A DNA stretch of 64,000 nucleotides from Pelolinea submarina (GTDB taxonomy: Bacteria > Chloroflexota > Anaerolineae > Anaerolineales > Anaerolineaceae), in the NCBI RefSeq assembly GCF_003966975.1, contig NZ_AP018437.1, forward strand, positions 1,736,001 to 1,800,000. Direction: 5' to 3'. The notes under the pieces were generated by a model, which saw only the letters and a list, made by a program, of their open reading frames with translations, was not told the DNA's origin and did not search any database. Each line of letters opens with the position of its first letter. Position 1 is the first letter of the stretch. Of the stretch, positions 7,972 to 17,101 are shown one piece after another. The position numbers and the translations under genes were made by a program.

Positions 7972-8470
7972 ACCCTTTAAACGGTTGAGGCCCGAAGGGC
8001 CGAAACAAAAAACCACCCGCTATGCGGGTGGAAGACGGAAGGTTATACCGAAGTTTAAAAAAAATAAGGACAATAGCTTCTAAAAGAAGAAATCGGACAA
8101 AAATGACAAACGGATATATAGAAAAAAACTGTCATTGCGAGTCCGCGGAATGCGGGCGAAGCAATCTCAGCTGTGAGTATTGTATAAAACGCGGAAAAGA
8201 AAAACTGGGAGAGATAGGCAAAATATAAGTAAGAAACTGAGATCGCCGCGTCGCTTCCTTAAAACAGGAAGCTCCTCGCGATGACAATTATTCGTGGATA
8301 AGGCATTCTTGCCTGACCTACGAATATCTGGAGAGGGTTTGTAGGTCACACATTCTTGTGTGACGTTCAGAACCGAACACTTGCCTAGAGTAAAGCATGG
8401 GATGTTCAAGTGGTGGGTTCGGATATATTTCCCAATTTCCACATACAGGTTTTATTCAGGTCATGTGCTT
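7972..8470. other. Repeat-rich gap before obg, no convincing gene
   Basis: No credible coding frame: short frames here lack ribosome sites and run through palindromes. It holds the hairpins GGCCCGAAGGGCC (7989-8001) and CCACCCGCTATGCGGGTGG (8013-8031). The latter is followed on minus by six T and so would stop minus-strand transcription. It also has the interrupted inverted repeat at 8129-8288, and two short hairpins with the same TTCT loop (AGGCATTCTTGCCT near 8303 and GTCACACATTCTTGTGTGAC near 8345). Confidence 0.6.
8129..8288. repeat. Interrupted inverted repeat of the GTCATTGCGAG...GCAATCTCAG type
   Basis: Left arm 8129-8170 (starts CTGTCATTGCGAG, ends GCAATCTCAG). Right arm 8237-8288 is its imperfect reverse complement (starts CTGAGATCG, ends CGCGATGACAAT). 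About 65 AT-rich bases lie between. Sequences of this kind recur in many bacterial genomes as dispersed non-coding repeats. No transposase is present, so a non-autonomous element is inferred. Confidence 0.6.
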
Positions 8471-8476
8471 TATAAT
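8471..8476 (+). promoter_or_regulatory. -10 box of obg
   Basis: A consensus TATAAT ends six bases before the obg ATG and no Shine-Dalgarno lies between, so transcription is expected to start at or next to the start codon. No good -35 box was seen. Confidence 0.5.
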
Positions 8477-8482
8477 AAGCGC

Positions 8483-9754
8483 ATGTTTGTAGATGAAGCT
8501 GATATTGAAGTAAAGTCCGGAAAGGGCGGTGATGGTATCGTCCACTTCCACAAAGAAAAGTATGTTAACCGCGGCGGCCCCGATGGCGGGGATGGCGGCT
8601 GGGGCGGTGATATTGTCTTTGTAGTTAATCCACATATTAACACGCTGGAAACCTTCCGGCATCGCAGTTTATTTGTGGCCGAAGATGGCAAACGCGGCGG
8701 TGTGAATGATCAAACCGGTAAGTCCGCGCCGGCCTTAATTATCGAAGTGCCGCTCGGCACGTTAATAACCGATCAGGAGAGCGGAGACGTGCTCTTTGAC
8801 CTGGTAAAGGAAGGCGATTCATTTGTTGCCTGCCCGGGCGGGCGCGGCGGGCGCGGCAACCCGCACTTTGCCAACGCGCACCGGCAGGCTCCCCGTATCG
8901 CTGAGAAGGGAGAACCCGGCCAGGGCAAGCGTCTGCACTTGGAATTGAAACTGATTGCCGATATCGGCATTATTGGTATGCCCAACGCCGGCAAATCCAG
9001 TTTCCTGGCAGCGGTAACCAATGCCAAGCCCAAGATCGCGGATTATCCATTTACTACCCTGGTCCCTAACCTGGGTGTGGCAGTTTTGAACGATAACGTT
9101 GTGCTGGTGTTAGCGGATATACCCGGTTTGATTGAAGGCGCGCATACCGGCTTGGGACTGGGAGACGCATTCCTGAAACATATCCAACGGACCCGGGTTC
9201 TAATCCACCTGGTGGATGGCGCTTCTGCAGACCCATTGGCGGATTATGCGCAGATAAACACCGAACTTTCCTTATTTGATCCGGAATTGGGACAGAAACC
9301 ACAAGTTGTAGCCATAAACAAGATCGATATGCCGGATGTGGCTGAGCGGGTGGACGCGATTGCGGCGAGTTTTAAAGAGAAGGGTATTGCGCTCAATTTC
9401 ATTTCCGCATTGGCCCGCCAGAACTTAACCGATATATTATGGAAAGCGCAGCATGAACTGGTTGAACTTCCGGAAATCAGCGAAGAATCCAGTTTGCCGA
9501 TTTACCGGCCGGAATCCAGGGAAGCGGCTTTTGAATTGAAGCGCACCACGGAAGGCTGGCGTTTGACAGGCGGTGCGATTGAACGCGCGGCAGCCATGAC
9601 CTACTGGGAATATTTTGAATCCGTTCGCCGTTTCCACCGCATTCTAGAATCCATGGGCATCGAGGATGCCATGCAGGAAGCCGGAGTGCGTGAAGGCGAT
9701 CGCGTGCTGATTGGCAAACACGAATTGGTATGGAGTGATAATTGGGAAGACTGA
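8483..9754 (+). CDS. obg: Obg family GTPase (ribosome assembly / stress)
   Basis: 423-residue GTPase acting in 50S maturation. Domains in order: Gly-rich Obg fold (SGKGGDGIVHF at 12-22, then GGPDGGDGGWGGD), G domain with GMPNAGKSS near 164, DIPGLIEGAHTGLGLG near 212 and NKID near 279. A C-terminal OCT domain follows (RRFHRILESMGIEDAM to HELVW). A longer upstream frame exists, but MFVDEADIEVKSGKGG is the family start. The end overlaps the nadD start by 13 bases, so the two are coupled. Confidence 0.96.
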   Translation: MFVDEADIEVKSGKGGDGIVHFHKEKYVNRGGPDGGDGGWGGDIVFVVNPHINTLETFRHRSLFVAEDGKRGGVNDQTGKSAPALIIEVPLGTLITDQESGDVLFDLVKEGDSFVACPGGRGGRGNPHFANAHRQAPRIAEKGEPGQGKRLHLELKLIADIGIIGMPNAGKSSFLAAVTNAKPKIADYPFTTLVPNLGVAVLNDNVVLVLADIPGLIEGAHTGLGLGDAFLKHIQRTRVLIHLVDGASADPLADYAQINTELSLFDPELGQKPQVVAINKIDMPDVAERVDAIAASFKEKGIALNFISALARQNLTDILWKAQHELVELPEISEESSLPIYRPESREAAFELKRTTEGWRLTGGAIERAAAMTYWEYFESVRRFHRILESMGIEDAMQEAGVREGDRVLIGKHELVWSDNWED

Positions 9755-10371
9755 AAGGCGCGACTGAGCGGCTGGGTATTTTCGGCGGCACATTTGACCC
9801 GCCGCATGTGGGCCATCAGATCCTGGCCATGGAAGCTTACGACCAGCTCCAACTGGATAGGGTTTTGTGGGTATTGGCACCCAACCCGCCGCATAAATTG
9901 GGCAAGAAGATTTCCTCTTTGGAATTGCGCATAGAAATGGTGCGCGCGGCTATCGACGGTGATGAAATCTTCGAGTTTTCACGCGTGGATATCGACCGGC
10001 CCGGACCGCATTATGTTCTGGATACCATGCGCATCCTGCGCGAACAGCGCCCGGGGGCGGAATTGGTCTTCCTGATGGGCGGGGACTCGCTGCACGACCT
10101 GCCCGCCTGGCACAAACCGGATGAGTTCATTGACGCTTGCGATTACCTGGGCGTGATGCACCGGCCGGGCGAGGTCATCCGCCTGGAGGAATTGGAAAGC
10201 CGTTTTCCAGGGCTTTCCGAAAAAGTGGAATTTATCGAAGCGCCTCTCTTGGAGATTTCCTCAAACCAAATCCGTTCATTGGCGACCGGCGGAAAACCTT
10301 TCCGCTATTACCTACCCTTTGAGGTGTATAAAATTGTCGAAGCTGAAAATTTGTATCAGAAAGAGACTTAA
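9742..10371 (+). CDS. nadD: Nicotinate-nucleotide adenylyltransferase
   Basis: Makes deamido-NAD from nicotinate mononucleotide and ATP (NAD synthesis, cytoplasm); 209 residues. The nucleotidyltransferase signature GIFGGTFDPPHVGH lies at residues 12-25, and the C-terminal EISSNQIRSLATGGKPFRYY contains the ISSTxIR-like motif. The start is TTG inside the obg end, with GGAG about 8 bases upstream; no better start precedes the signature. obg-nadD adjacency is common in Gram-positive-like genomes. pncB elsewhere in the window feeds the same pathway. Confidence 0.93.
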   Translation: MGRLKGATERLGIFGGTFDPPHVGHQILAMEAYDQLQLDRVLWVLAPNPPHKLGKKISSLELRIEMVRAAIDGDEIFEFSRVDIDRPGPHYVLDTMRILREQRPGAELVFLMGGDSLHDLPAWHKPDEFIDACDYLGVMHRPGEVIRLEELESRFPGLSEKVEFIEAPLLEISSNQIRSLATGGKPFRYYLPFEVYKIVEAENLYQKET

Positions 10372-10444
10372 CCTGGCATAAAATAATATCAGGTAGAAGT
10401 AAATTGATTTCGCTAAGATTGATTGGTTTACCCGCGAGGATTTC

Positions 10445-11161
10445 ATGAAAAAAGTACTCTCAGCCGCCATCCTGCTCAGCCTGGTATTATCAGGTTGTAT
10501 TTTAGTCACCGTCCCAACCCCAACATCCAGCCCTGCCGTTACTTCCACTGCTGTAGAGCTTCCGACTGAAACCCAAACCGGCGTACCGATGCTAACCAGC
10601 ACTGCTTCAAAAACGGCTGTTGCCAGCGCAACACCGAGTAAAACGTTGACGCCTTCCATTACACCGACACGTACAAAAACGCTTACACCCACCAAGACGT
10701 TAACACCGACCAAAACATCTACACCCACCAAGACATCTACGCCAACCAAAACGCTGACTCCCACGCAAACCTCCACACCCTTGCCTTACACCCTGCAGGT
10801 GGAAGCGCCGGTGTATATTAAAAACTTTGTGCATACGGACAAGGGCTGCAACTGGTTGGGTGTAGCCGGCCAGGTATTCGACGCAAATGGGAATCCGGTC
10901 TTGAACCTGGTACTGGTTGCAACCGGCAATTTAGGCGGTTCCGCACTCAACCTGACCGCTGTAACCGGCATTCCTGAAGCGGATGTTTACGGTCCTGGTG
11001 GATACGAAATCCAACTGGCTAATAAGTCGCTGGCCAGCAGCCAGAGCCTGACCATTCAGGTTTATGACCTGCAAGGCAACGCACTTTCGGAAGCTTACGT
11101 ATTCGATACTTATGCGGATTGCAGCAGGAACCTGGCGATAATCAACTTCAAAGCACAATAG
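10445..11161 (+). CDS. Thr/Pro-repeat lipoprotein
   Basis: 238-residue predicted lipoprotein. The signal peptide MKKVLSAAILLSLVLSGC has the lipobox LSGC (Cys18). Residues about 20-115 form a Thr/Ser/Pro-rich stalk with six-residue repeats of the type TPTKTL/TPTKTS. A folded C-terminal domain of about 120 residues (beginning YTLQVEAPVYIKNF, two Cys) follows. Such stalked lipoproteins are frequent in Anaerolineae. The gene GAGGATTTC-ATG has a reasonable ribosome site and heads an envelope gene run. Function unknown. Confidence 0.8.
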   Translation: MKKVLSAAILLSLVLSGCILVTVPTPTSSPAVTSTAVELPTETQTGVPMLTSTASKTAVASATPSKTLTPSITPTRTKTLTPTKTLTPTKTSTPTKTSTPTKTLTPTQTSTPLPYTLQVEAPVYIKNFVHTDKGCNWLGVAGQVFDANGNPVLNLVLVATGNLGGSALNLTAVTGIPEADVYGPGGYEIQLANKSLASSQSLTIQVYDLQGNALSEAYVFDTYADCSRNLAIINFKAQ

Positions 11162-11176
11162 GAAGTCTAAATACAC

Positions 11177-11965
11177 GTGAAGAATCTAAGTTTTTTAGAA
11201 TGGTTGGAAACCCTGGCGTCCCGCTGGTATTTTCTGGTTGCGGGCATGATCGTGGGCGGGCTGCTGGGCTGGGGAGCTGCAATGTTGAAAGCTCCTGTTT
11301 ACGAGGCCAATGCGGTTTTTACAATTACCATTGATTACACCCAAACCGGTGCGTTGTCAGATATTGAAGAGGATCAGGCCATGCGTGGAGTGGGCGACAT
11401 TATCTTTTCCGAAGAGGTGATTTCGTCTGCGCTGGCGCGTTTGGAAGCAGAGGGATTGACGCTCTCTAAAGACGAATTCTACGATGACGCCATCTTTGAC
11501 CGTGAGGAATTCCGCTGGGCTATCCGCTATCGAGATGCCGATCCACAGCTGGCTTATCAGGTGCTGCATGCCTGGGAAGCGGCCGCAGATGAAATCCTGC
11601 AGGATTCGCTGGTACATGCCCGCCTGGGGGCGGCTTATCAGGAAGTACTGAACGGCCTGACCACTTGCCTGGAACGCGGTACATTGATGGAAGCGGGCGG
11701 GGAACGCTGTTCACTTGAAAATTTGGATGAAATACTGGAGAAAACCAACCAGGTGAGCGGCCTGATCACGGATGAATTGGCGCAAAGCCGCGGGTTATTC
11801 TCGGCGTTGACGGTGGTGTTATCCAATCCGGTGACAGTACCCACGCTTCCGGTGCGCTTCCAGACCAATGTATTGGTGTTCAGCGGGTTGTTCATCGGCG
11901 GGCTGCTCTCCATTATCGGACTGACCCTGCTGACCAGAAAACAATTTGTACGTTCCGATGAGTGA
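11177..11965 (+). CDS. Wzz/polysaccharide co-polymerase-like membrane protein
   Basis: 262 residues with the Wzz plan. An N-terminal TM helix (about 18-38, VAGMIVGGLLGWGAAML) is followed by KAPVYEANAVFTI, the usual post-TM strand. A helical extracytoplasmic segment comes next, and a second TM near the C-terminus (about 234-254) is preceded by the Pro-rich VTVPTLPVRF. Known relatives set polysaccharide chain length. GTG start with AGGAAG upstream. It overlaps the next gene by 8 bases, an O-antigen-ligase-like protein, which supports a role in surface glycan assembly. Confidence 0.7.
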   Translation: MKNLSFLEWLETLASRWYFLVAGMIVGGLLGWGAAMLKAPVYEANAVFTITIDYTQTGALSDIEEDQAMRGVGDIIFSEEVISSALARLEAEGLTLSKDEFYDDAIFDREEFRWAIRYRDADPQLAYQVLHAWEAAADEILQDSLVHARLGAAYQEVLNGLTTCLERGTLMEAGGERCSLENLDEILEKTNQVSGLITDELAQSRGLFSALTVVLSNPVTVPTLPVRFQTNVLVFSGLFIGGLLSIIGLTLLTRKQFVRSDE

Positions 11966-13406
11966 CATTCTGCGAAAAATCAGCCGTTTTAGCTGGCTAA
12001 TAATGATTGCCCTACTGCCCATCAGCAGCATGCCGTTGGTGGCAAAGCTGTTGGGTTCGGATTCGGTAGCCAGTCCTGCCATCCTTTTCCTGGTGATCCT
12101 GGCAATAACCTGGTTCCTGCCGCGTGTGGTTCGCGGGGGGGCGTTCTCCAATCATATCCTGCCGTTATTTCTCTTCTGCCTGATTGCGCTGGTTGCAACC
12201 GCACTCTCGCTGTTCTATCACGTCCCAGCCTTCAAAGGTATCAACCAGTTTGCCCCGGCAATTTCTTCAGTGGGGACACTGTTGATCGGATTCTTCTTTT
12301 TCATCACAGCCAGCTCGTTTCTGGAGACGCGCGAGGACGCGCGCCTGACAGTTCAGGTGTTGAATTGGAGCGGTTTGGTGCTGGTAGCCTGGGCGCTGCT
12401 GCAGGCTTTTTTCTGGTACGGTTTCAATCACTACCCGCAGTGGATGTTTGATTTTCAAGGTATGTTATCGGCGCGTGTGTTGTACCGGCAGCGGGTGAAC
12501 GCTTTTGCCCTTGAACCCTCCTGGCTGGCGCACCAGCTAAACATGCTCTACCTGCCTTTGTGGCTGGCTTGCACCTACAAGAGAATTTCCTTTCATCGTT
12601 TCCGCCTGTGGAAATTCAGCTTTGAAAACCTCCTGCTTTTAGGAGGAATGGGTATTCTTCTGTTGACCTTATCCCGCGTGGGTGTGGCCGCATTTATCCT
12701 GGTGCTGCTGCTGGTGGCAATGGTACTGCAGGGACGCGTGGTCAGCTGGCTGGAAACCTTGATTAATCGAAAGGGAAGAAGCCTCCATCTTGGACGCAGG
12801 GCAATATCGGGGTTGTTGATTTTGTTCTATCTACTGGTAATTTTCGCGGTGGTTTTTGCCTTCTCACGCATCGACCCGCGCATGGCCAGCCTTTTTAGCT
12901 TCAGTTTCAACCAGGATGACGCATTGCTGCGCTTCTTCAACGAATTGAAATTCGGTGACCGAGTGATTTACTGGTTGACGGGATGGAACATCTTTAATGC
13001 TTATCCTTTCCTGGGCGTCGGGCTGGGAAACGCGGGGTATTATTTCCCCAAATATTTACCGGCTTATGGTTGGTCATTGGTTGAGGTGGAAAATCTGCTC
13101 AACCGCACAACTATCCTGCTAAACATAAAAAGCCTGTGGCTGCGGCTGCTGGCTGAAACCGGGTTGGTAGGTTTTTCGCTGTTCATCGGTTGGCTGGTTT
13201 CTCTGCTGCCTACGCTGTTGCGTAAGATCCGCAATAAATGCAGTTCTATCAGTGTGTTTGGCTGGATGGGCTGTTTTGTCCTGGCGGCTTTGTTGTTGGA
13301 GGGTTTCAGCATCGATTCATTCGCCATGCCTTATTGGTGGGTATCGCTGGGTTTGGCAGTCACGCAGGTCCTACCGGAGGGTGAACCTGCGTCAGAACGA
13401 ACATAG
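11958..13406 (+). CDS. O-antigen ligase/polymerase-like membrane protein (Wzy/WaaL superfamily)
   Basis: 482-residue polytopic protein with about 11-12 hydrophobic segments. A large central region contains ALEPSWLAHQLNMLYLPLW and, in the last third, GWNIFNAYPFLGVGLGNAGYYF; the PFxGVGxGN element is the hallmark of the Wzy_C/O-antigen ligase family. ATG at 11958 (MSDILRKISRF) is chosen over an upstream TTG because it gives the 8-base overlap with the preceding Wzz-like gene. Acts at the membrane, polymerising or ligating glycan. The exact acceptor is unknown. Confidence 0.78.
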   Translation: MSDILRKISRFSWLIMIALLPISSMPLVAKLLGSDSVASPAILFLVILAITWFLPRVVRGGAFSNHILPLFLFCLIALVATALSLFYHVPAFKGINQFAPAISSVGTLLIGFFFFITASSFLETREDARLTVQVLNWSGLVLVAWALLQAFFWYGFNHYPQWMFDFQGMLSARVLYRQRVNAFALEPSWLAHQLNMLYLPLWLACTYKRISFHRFRLWKFSFENLLLLGGMGILLLTLSRVGVAAFILVLLLVAMVLQGRVVSWLETLINRKGRSLHLGRRAISGLLILFYLLVIFAVVFAFSRIDPRMASLFSFSFNQDDALLRFFNELKFGDRVIYWLTGWNIFNAYPFLGVGLGNAGYYFPKYLPAYGWSLVEVENLLNRTTILLNIKSLWLRLLAETGLVGFSLFIGWLVSLLPTLLRKIRNKCSSISVFGWMGCFVLAALLLEGFSIDSFAMPYWWVSLGLAVTQVLPEGEPASERT

Positions 13407-13415
13407 AGACTCATT

Positions 13416-15455
13416 ATGGAAAATCCGAAAAATCGAGCACAGACTGTTTTCCTGGGGATATTAATCATCGGGTTGGCACTAATTTGCCTGGCATTCCTGG
13501 GCCTAAGCTACCGATATTTCAGCAGCCAGGATACAGGCACCACACCTGAAGTGCCAGGGACGAGCGCTTTTGCCACTGAAGAAAAAGCTGTACAGACTGT
13601 TACTGTGGAACCGACCAGCGTGAACGACTTAATCATCACCGAAGGCCAGATCACCCTGAATACCCTGGAAGCGGTAGCCGTACCAGAAAATGATCCGCTG
13701 GACCTGGCGGTTCGTTTCAGCGGTGTCAGCAATCCGCGTGTAAATTTGAAGGAACCGGCTGTAATCAAGGCCAATGGAAGCAAGCAGCCTTTTTGGATTC
13801 TGGACGTGGACGAGAACGACTATCGGCTAATCAATGCCACTTTGGAATACCAAACGCCTCACCTCTATTTTTGGGTAGAAGATGGTGTTGAAGTCGATCA
13901 GGAAGATGTGGCTAAATTGGCGGATGTTTTCGAAAATCAGATCTATCCAACCGATCGAAAATATTTTGGCAGCGAGTGGACGCCGGGGGTGGATAATGAT
14001 GACCATTTAGTGATCATTTATGCGCACAAATTGGGCGGAGCTGCCGGTTATTTTTCCGGTTCCGATTCACTGACACCGGAAGTGTCTCCATTTTCCAACG
14101 CAGCTGAAATGTTCTATCTCTCTGCGGATTACACCGATTTAGGCAGCTCTTACACCTATGGCGTACTGGCACATGAATTCCAGCACATGATCCATTGGAA
14201 CCAGGACCGCAACGAAACCTCCTGGCTGAATGAGGGATTCTCCGAATTGGCCGCGGACTTGAACGGTTTTGATGTGGGCGGATTTGATATATTTTTCTCT
14301 TTCGACCCGGATTTGCAGTTGAACTTTTGGCCCGGTGATGATCAGGGAGACGCCTCGCCGCATTATGGCGCATCATTCCTTTTTACGCGATATTTGCTGT
14401 CGCAATTTGGCAGCCAAACAACCAGCGCAATCGTGCAGAACCCCATGAATGGACTGGTCAGTATCGATGAAGTGCTGGAGGCGAAAATGCAGTCTTATGA
14501 AGCGGATGCCTCCGTTTCAGGCCGGCCGGCCGACCGGGTTTTTCAGAATTGGACTATCGCGAATTACCTGCAAAATACTGATTTGCAGAACGGAATTTAT
14601 GGTTATGGGGATTACACCCAAGCCCCGGTTTTTTACGCCAGTGAAGAGCTGGAATGCGACGGCAGTTGGAACGAGCGCACTGTCAGCCAGTATGGAACGG
14701 ATTACATCAGTGTTAATTGCGACGAGGATTACACGGTGGAAGTCGAGGGATTAGAGACAGTTGATTTGCTTCCGGCCGACCCGCATTCGGGCGAGTATTA
14801 TTTCTGGTCGAACAGCGGAGATGAATCGCACATGACGCTCAGCCATGATTTCGATTTCAGCGAAGTTACAGCAGGGCCGATTCTGATGAGTTATTGGGCC
14901 TGGTATGACATTGAAAACGATTACGATTACGCTTATGTGACCGCTTCAACCGACGGAGAAACCTGGAAAATCCTGAACACCAGCAGCTGTACGACAGAGA
15001 ATCCCACCGGAGCGAGTTACGGTTGCGGGCTGAACGGCGCCAGCCAAGGCTGGGTGAACGAAGAAGTTGATTTATCCGAATTCGCTGGAAAAAAGGTTAC
15101 GCTTCAATTTGAATACATCACGGATGCGGCCGTCAACGGCGAGGGTTTGTTGATTGATGATATCCGTATCAGCTCGTTGGGATATGATACCGATTTTGAG
15201 GCAGATGAGGGTGGATGGACTCCTTCCGGATTTGTCCGTATCAGCAACCAGCTTCCGCAAGCTTACGCGCTGGCCTGGCTGCAAACGGGAGGGGATGAGA
15301 GCGTGGAAAAGTGGATTACTTCAGCCGGGTTGTCACAGGTGATTGAAGTCGCTGACTTGAATGCTCAGCAGGATGGCATCCTGGTCATCAGCGGCCTGAC
15401 CCGTCATACGCGTACCCCGGCTGCATATCGCTTGAAAATCACGCCGCTTAATTAG
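13416..15455 (+). CDS. Membrane-anchored secreted zinc metalloprotease (immune inhibitor A / M6-like)
   Basis: 679 residues. One N-terminal hydrophobic helix (about 11-31) acts as signal or anchor. The peptidase region carries HEFQHMIHWNQDRNETSWLNEGFSELA (two parts: HEFQHMIH near 252, then NEGFSELA near 270), i.e. HExxH plus a downstream Glu, the zincin pattern. A C-terminal beta-rich part with WAWYDIENDYDYAYV and FEYITDAAVNGEGLLIDDI resembles the domain that follows the peptidase in immune-inhibitor-A proteins. It lies outside the membrane and is last in the envelope run. The end overlaps the convergent gene at 15448 by 8 bases. Confidence 0.8.
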   Translation: MENPKNRAQTVFLGILIIGLALICLAFLGLSYRYFSSQDTGTTPEVPGTSAFATEEKAVQTVTVEPTSVNDLIITEGQITLNTLEAVAVPENDPLDLAVRFSGVSNPRVNLKEPAVIKANGSKQPFWILDVDENDYRLINATLEYQTPHLYFWVEDGVEVDQEDVAKLADVFENQIYPTDRKYFGSEWTPGVDNDDHLVIIYAHKLGGAAGYFSGSDSLTPEVSPFSNAAEMFYLSADYTDLGSSYTYGVLAHEFQHMIHWNQDRNETSWLNEGFSELAADLNGFDVGGFDIFFSFDPDLQLNFWPGDDQGDASPHYGASFLFTRYLLSQFGSQTTSAIVQNPMNGLVSIDEVLEAKMQSYEADASVSGRPADRVFQNWTIANYLQNTDLQNGIYGYGDYTQAPVFYASEELECDGSWNERTVSQYGTDYISVNCDEDYTVEVEGLETVDLLPADPHSGEYYFWSNSGDESHMTLSHDFDFSEVTAGPILMSYWAWYDIENDYDYAYVTASTDGETWKILNTSSCTTENPTGASYGCGLNGASQGWVNEEVDLSEFAGKKVTLQFEYITDAAVNGEGLLIDDIRISSLGYDTDFEADEGGWTPSGFVRISNQLPQAYALAWLQTGGDESVEKWITSAGLSQVIEVADLNAQQDGILVISGLTRHTRTPAAYRLKITPLN

Positions 15456-15660
15456 CGCGTTTGTACTCTTCCAACTCCGCGGTCATTTCCACACGTTTCT
15501 GCCTGGCAGCTTCCTGAAGCTGGTTGCGCAGATATTGAAGACGTTCGGAAAACGCCATCTTGGTTTCATCTCCACTGCCGGGCGAGAGCAGTGTTGCGAC
15601 AACAGCCCCGGTCAGGGCACCAAGAGCGGCACCTGCAACAAATTTGATGGTTTTATTCAT
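15448..15660 (-). CDS. YtxH-domain small membrane protein
   Basis: 70 residues: an N-terminal Gly/Ala-rich helix (FVAGAALGALTGAVVATLLSP, split here as about residues 7-27) with the YtxH-type ALGALTGAxxATLLSPxSG pattern, followed by a charged amphipathic coiled-coil tail. Proteins of this type are membrane-associated and often general-stress related. Biochemical role unknown. It converges with the protease gene (8-base overlap). Confidence 0.75.
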   Translation of the reverse strand: MNKTIKFVAGAALGALTGAVVATLLSPGSGDETKMAFSERLQYLRNQLQEAARQKRVEMTAELEEYKRAN

Positions 15661-15801
15661 AGATTATCCTCTCGCAATTTTCTTATCCAATTGTAACTGA
15701 AGAATCTCCGGTGGAGATTAATCGAGCAGCTCCTCCGGGTTAATTTACTTTCCTTTATACAAATCCAACTTTGGAAAAGTTGAATTGATATGGGCGGGGA
15801 T

Positions 15802-16818
15802 TTAACATTCTTCCACGCGGCCTCGCAGATTTTCCAAACGGGCTTGTGCCAGCTCAGGCATGGCATACAGCAGATATTGCGGGGTGCTGCCTTCAATTTT
15901 GATGCTGGCTGAAATATTACCCATCAGTGCGGCGCGCAGCGGATCGAAATATTGGCTGTACCCTGCCAGGAATCCGCCCCCGAAAGCATCGCAGGCGCCA
16001 ACGGTGTCCACAACTTTGGCGGGATAGGCCGGGATGTGGTATTTCTTATGGCTGTCTCGTTCGTATAAATATTGGCCATCTTTTCCAGCGGTGATGACGA
16101 CTATCTCGATTCCGAAAGTACTCATTACCTCTGCCATTTCCCAGACACCACGATCGCGCCCAAGGAAAAGTTTGCTGGCACGGTTAATTGTGGTGATTAT
16201 CGCAGTCGCTCCTTGAAACACGGCCGGAACATCAAACCAAAAAGAGGCTTGCATATAACCTTCAGCCGGGTTGAGGATGACAGTACTGACATTTTTTGCA
16301 CGGAAGAGCGGGGGAATCAGACTGTGCGATAAATAATCCAGCGGGGCCATATACAGGAATTGGCAGTCCATCAATTCATCCGGAATGTCTTCCGGCCGCA
16401 GAGAATACGTTGTGCCACTCCTGCGGTTATCCAATTGTTGCGGGTTGGGCGTGTATCCCAACAAGGATTTGGGGAAAGGCAATCCCAGGTCAAAGAAATA
16501 CTTTTGAGGATTGTCCGTGCGGTATTCGTCTTCGCCTGTAAAGCTATAGAAGGCGCGTATATCCATTTCTGTCGGCAAGCGTTTGACTGCAAAAGTATTG
16601 AAATGGTGAGCTTGGATGTCCGTAATCCAATCTTCGCTGTAATTTTCCCCTACTTTTGCCGCTAAACCGGCAGCTTCTTTCCAAAGACGGTGACTGTAGG
16701 CAGTATAGAGTAAATTACCGCCCGGTTTTTCAATAAAAATTTCCTTATTTACATTAATGATGGTTTCCTGCGCCAGTTTACCGCAAATCAGGGTGTTAAC
16801 TGATAATGGAATTCTCAT
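15802..16818 (-). CDS. PfkB-family carbohydrate/nucleoside kinase
   Basis: 338 residues from the ATG giving MRIPLSVNTLICGKLAQE; a TTG three codons upstream is possible. The C-terminal PfkB signature is DTVGACDAFGGGFLAGY near 280, with the catalytic Asp kept but the usual GAGD changed to GACD. ILNPAEG and VVITAGKDG mark the middle. The N-terminus has a short EKPGGNLLYTAY instead of the usual GGxxxN start. The substrate cannot be assigned. The neighbours are small membrane proteins and a sugar cluster. Confidence 0.75.
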   Translation of the reverse strand: MRIPLSVNTLICGKLAQETIINVNKEIFIEKPGGNLLYTAYSHRLWKEAAGLAAKVGENYSEDWITDIQAHHFNTFAVKRLPTEMDIRAFYSFTGEDEYRTDNPQKYFFDLGLPFPKSLLGYTPNPQQLDNRRSGTTYSLRPEDIPDELMDCQFLYMAPLDYLSHSLIPPLFRAKNVSTVILNPAEGYMQASFWFDVPAVFQGATAIITTINRASKLFLGRDRGVWEMAEVMSTFGIEIVVITAGKDGQYLYERDSHKKYHIPAYPAKVVDTVGACDAFGGGFLAGYSQYFDPLRAALMGNISASIKIEGSTPQYLLYAMPELAQARLENLRGRVEEC

Positions 16819-16875
16819 GAAGTGCAATCAGGTTGTTTATCTACGTTAAAAATCGGAATGTCGAAAAAGAAGAAC

Positions 16876-17076
16876 TCAGACGCCTTTTTCGATCAGAGAC
16901 CAGAGCACTTGAATGATCCCCATGGCAGTCTTACCGGCTTTCTTCCCGGTAAAGCGGACCTCATCACCATTCAATTCCGCGGAACGATCGATCAGGATAG
17001 CGGCCACGACACCCAGGGCGGCACCAATGACACCTCCCAGAACATAGGTCGTGAGTTTATTATTTTGGTTGCTCAT
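16876..17076 (-). CDS. Small glycine-zipper membrane protein
   Basis: 66 residues starting MSNQNNKLTTYVLGG; AGGTGG lies 3-4 bases before this ATG, which decides against a GTG two codons earlier. There is one hydrophobic helix (YVLGGVIGAALGVVAAILI, residues about 11-29), then a short polar tail. It resembles the YtxH protein at 15448 in plan but lacks its coiled-coil tail. Function unknown. Confidence 0.65.
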   Translation of the reverse strand: MSNQNNKLTTYVLGGVIGAALGVVAAILIDRSAELNGDEVRFTGKKAGKTAMGIIQVLWSLIEKGV

Positions 17077-17101
17077 ATCCACCTTTTATGTGAAAAATTA
17101 T

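Noticed and set aside
8022..8228. 68-codon frame in the repeat-rich gap
   Set aside because: Runs through the inverted repeat, has no ribosome site and no protein-like composition.
10681..10790. CRISPR-like short repeats
   Set aside because: The 18-base units are contiguous, in frame and coding for TPTKT repeats. There are no spacers.
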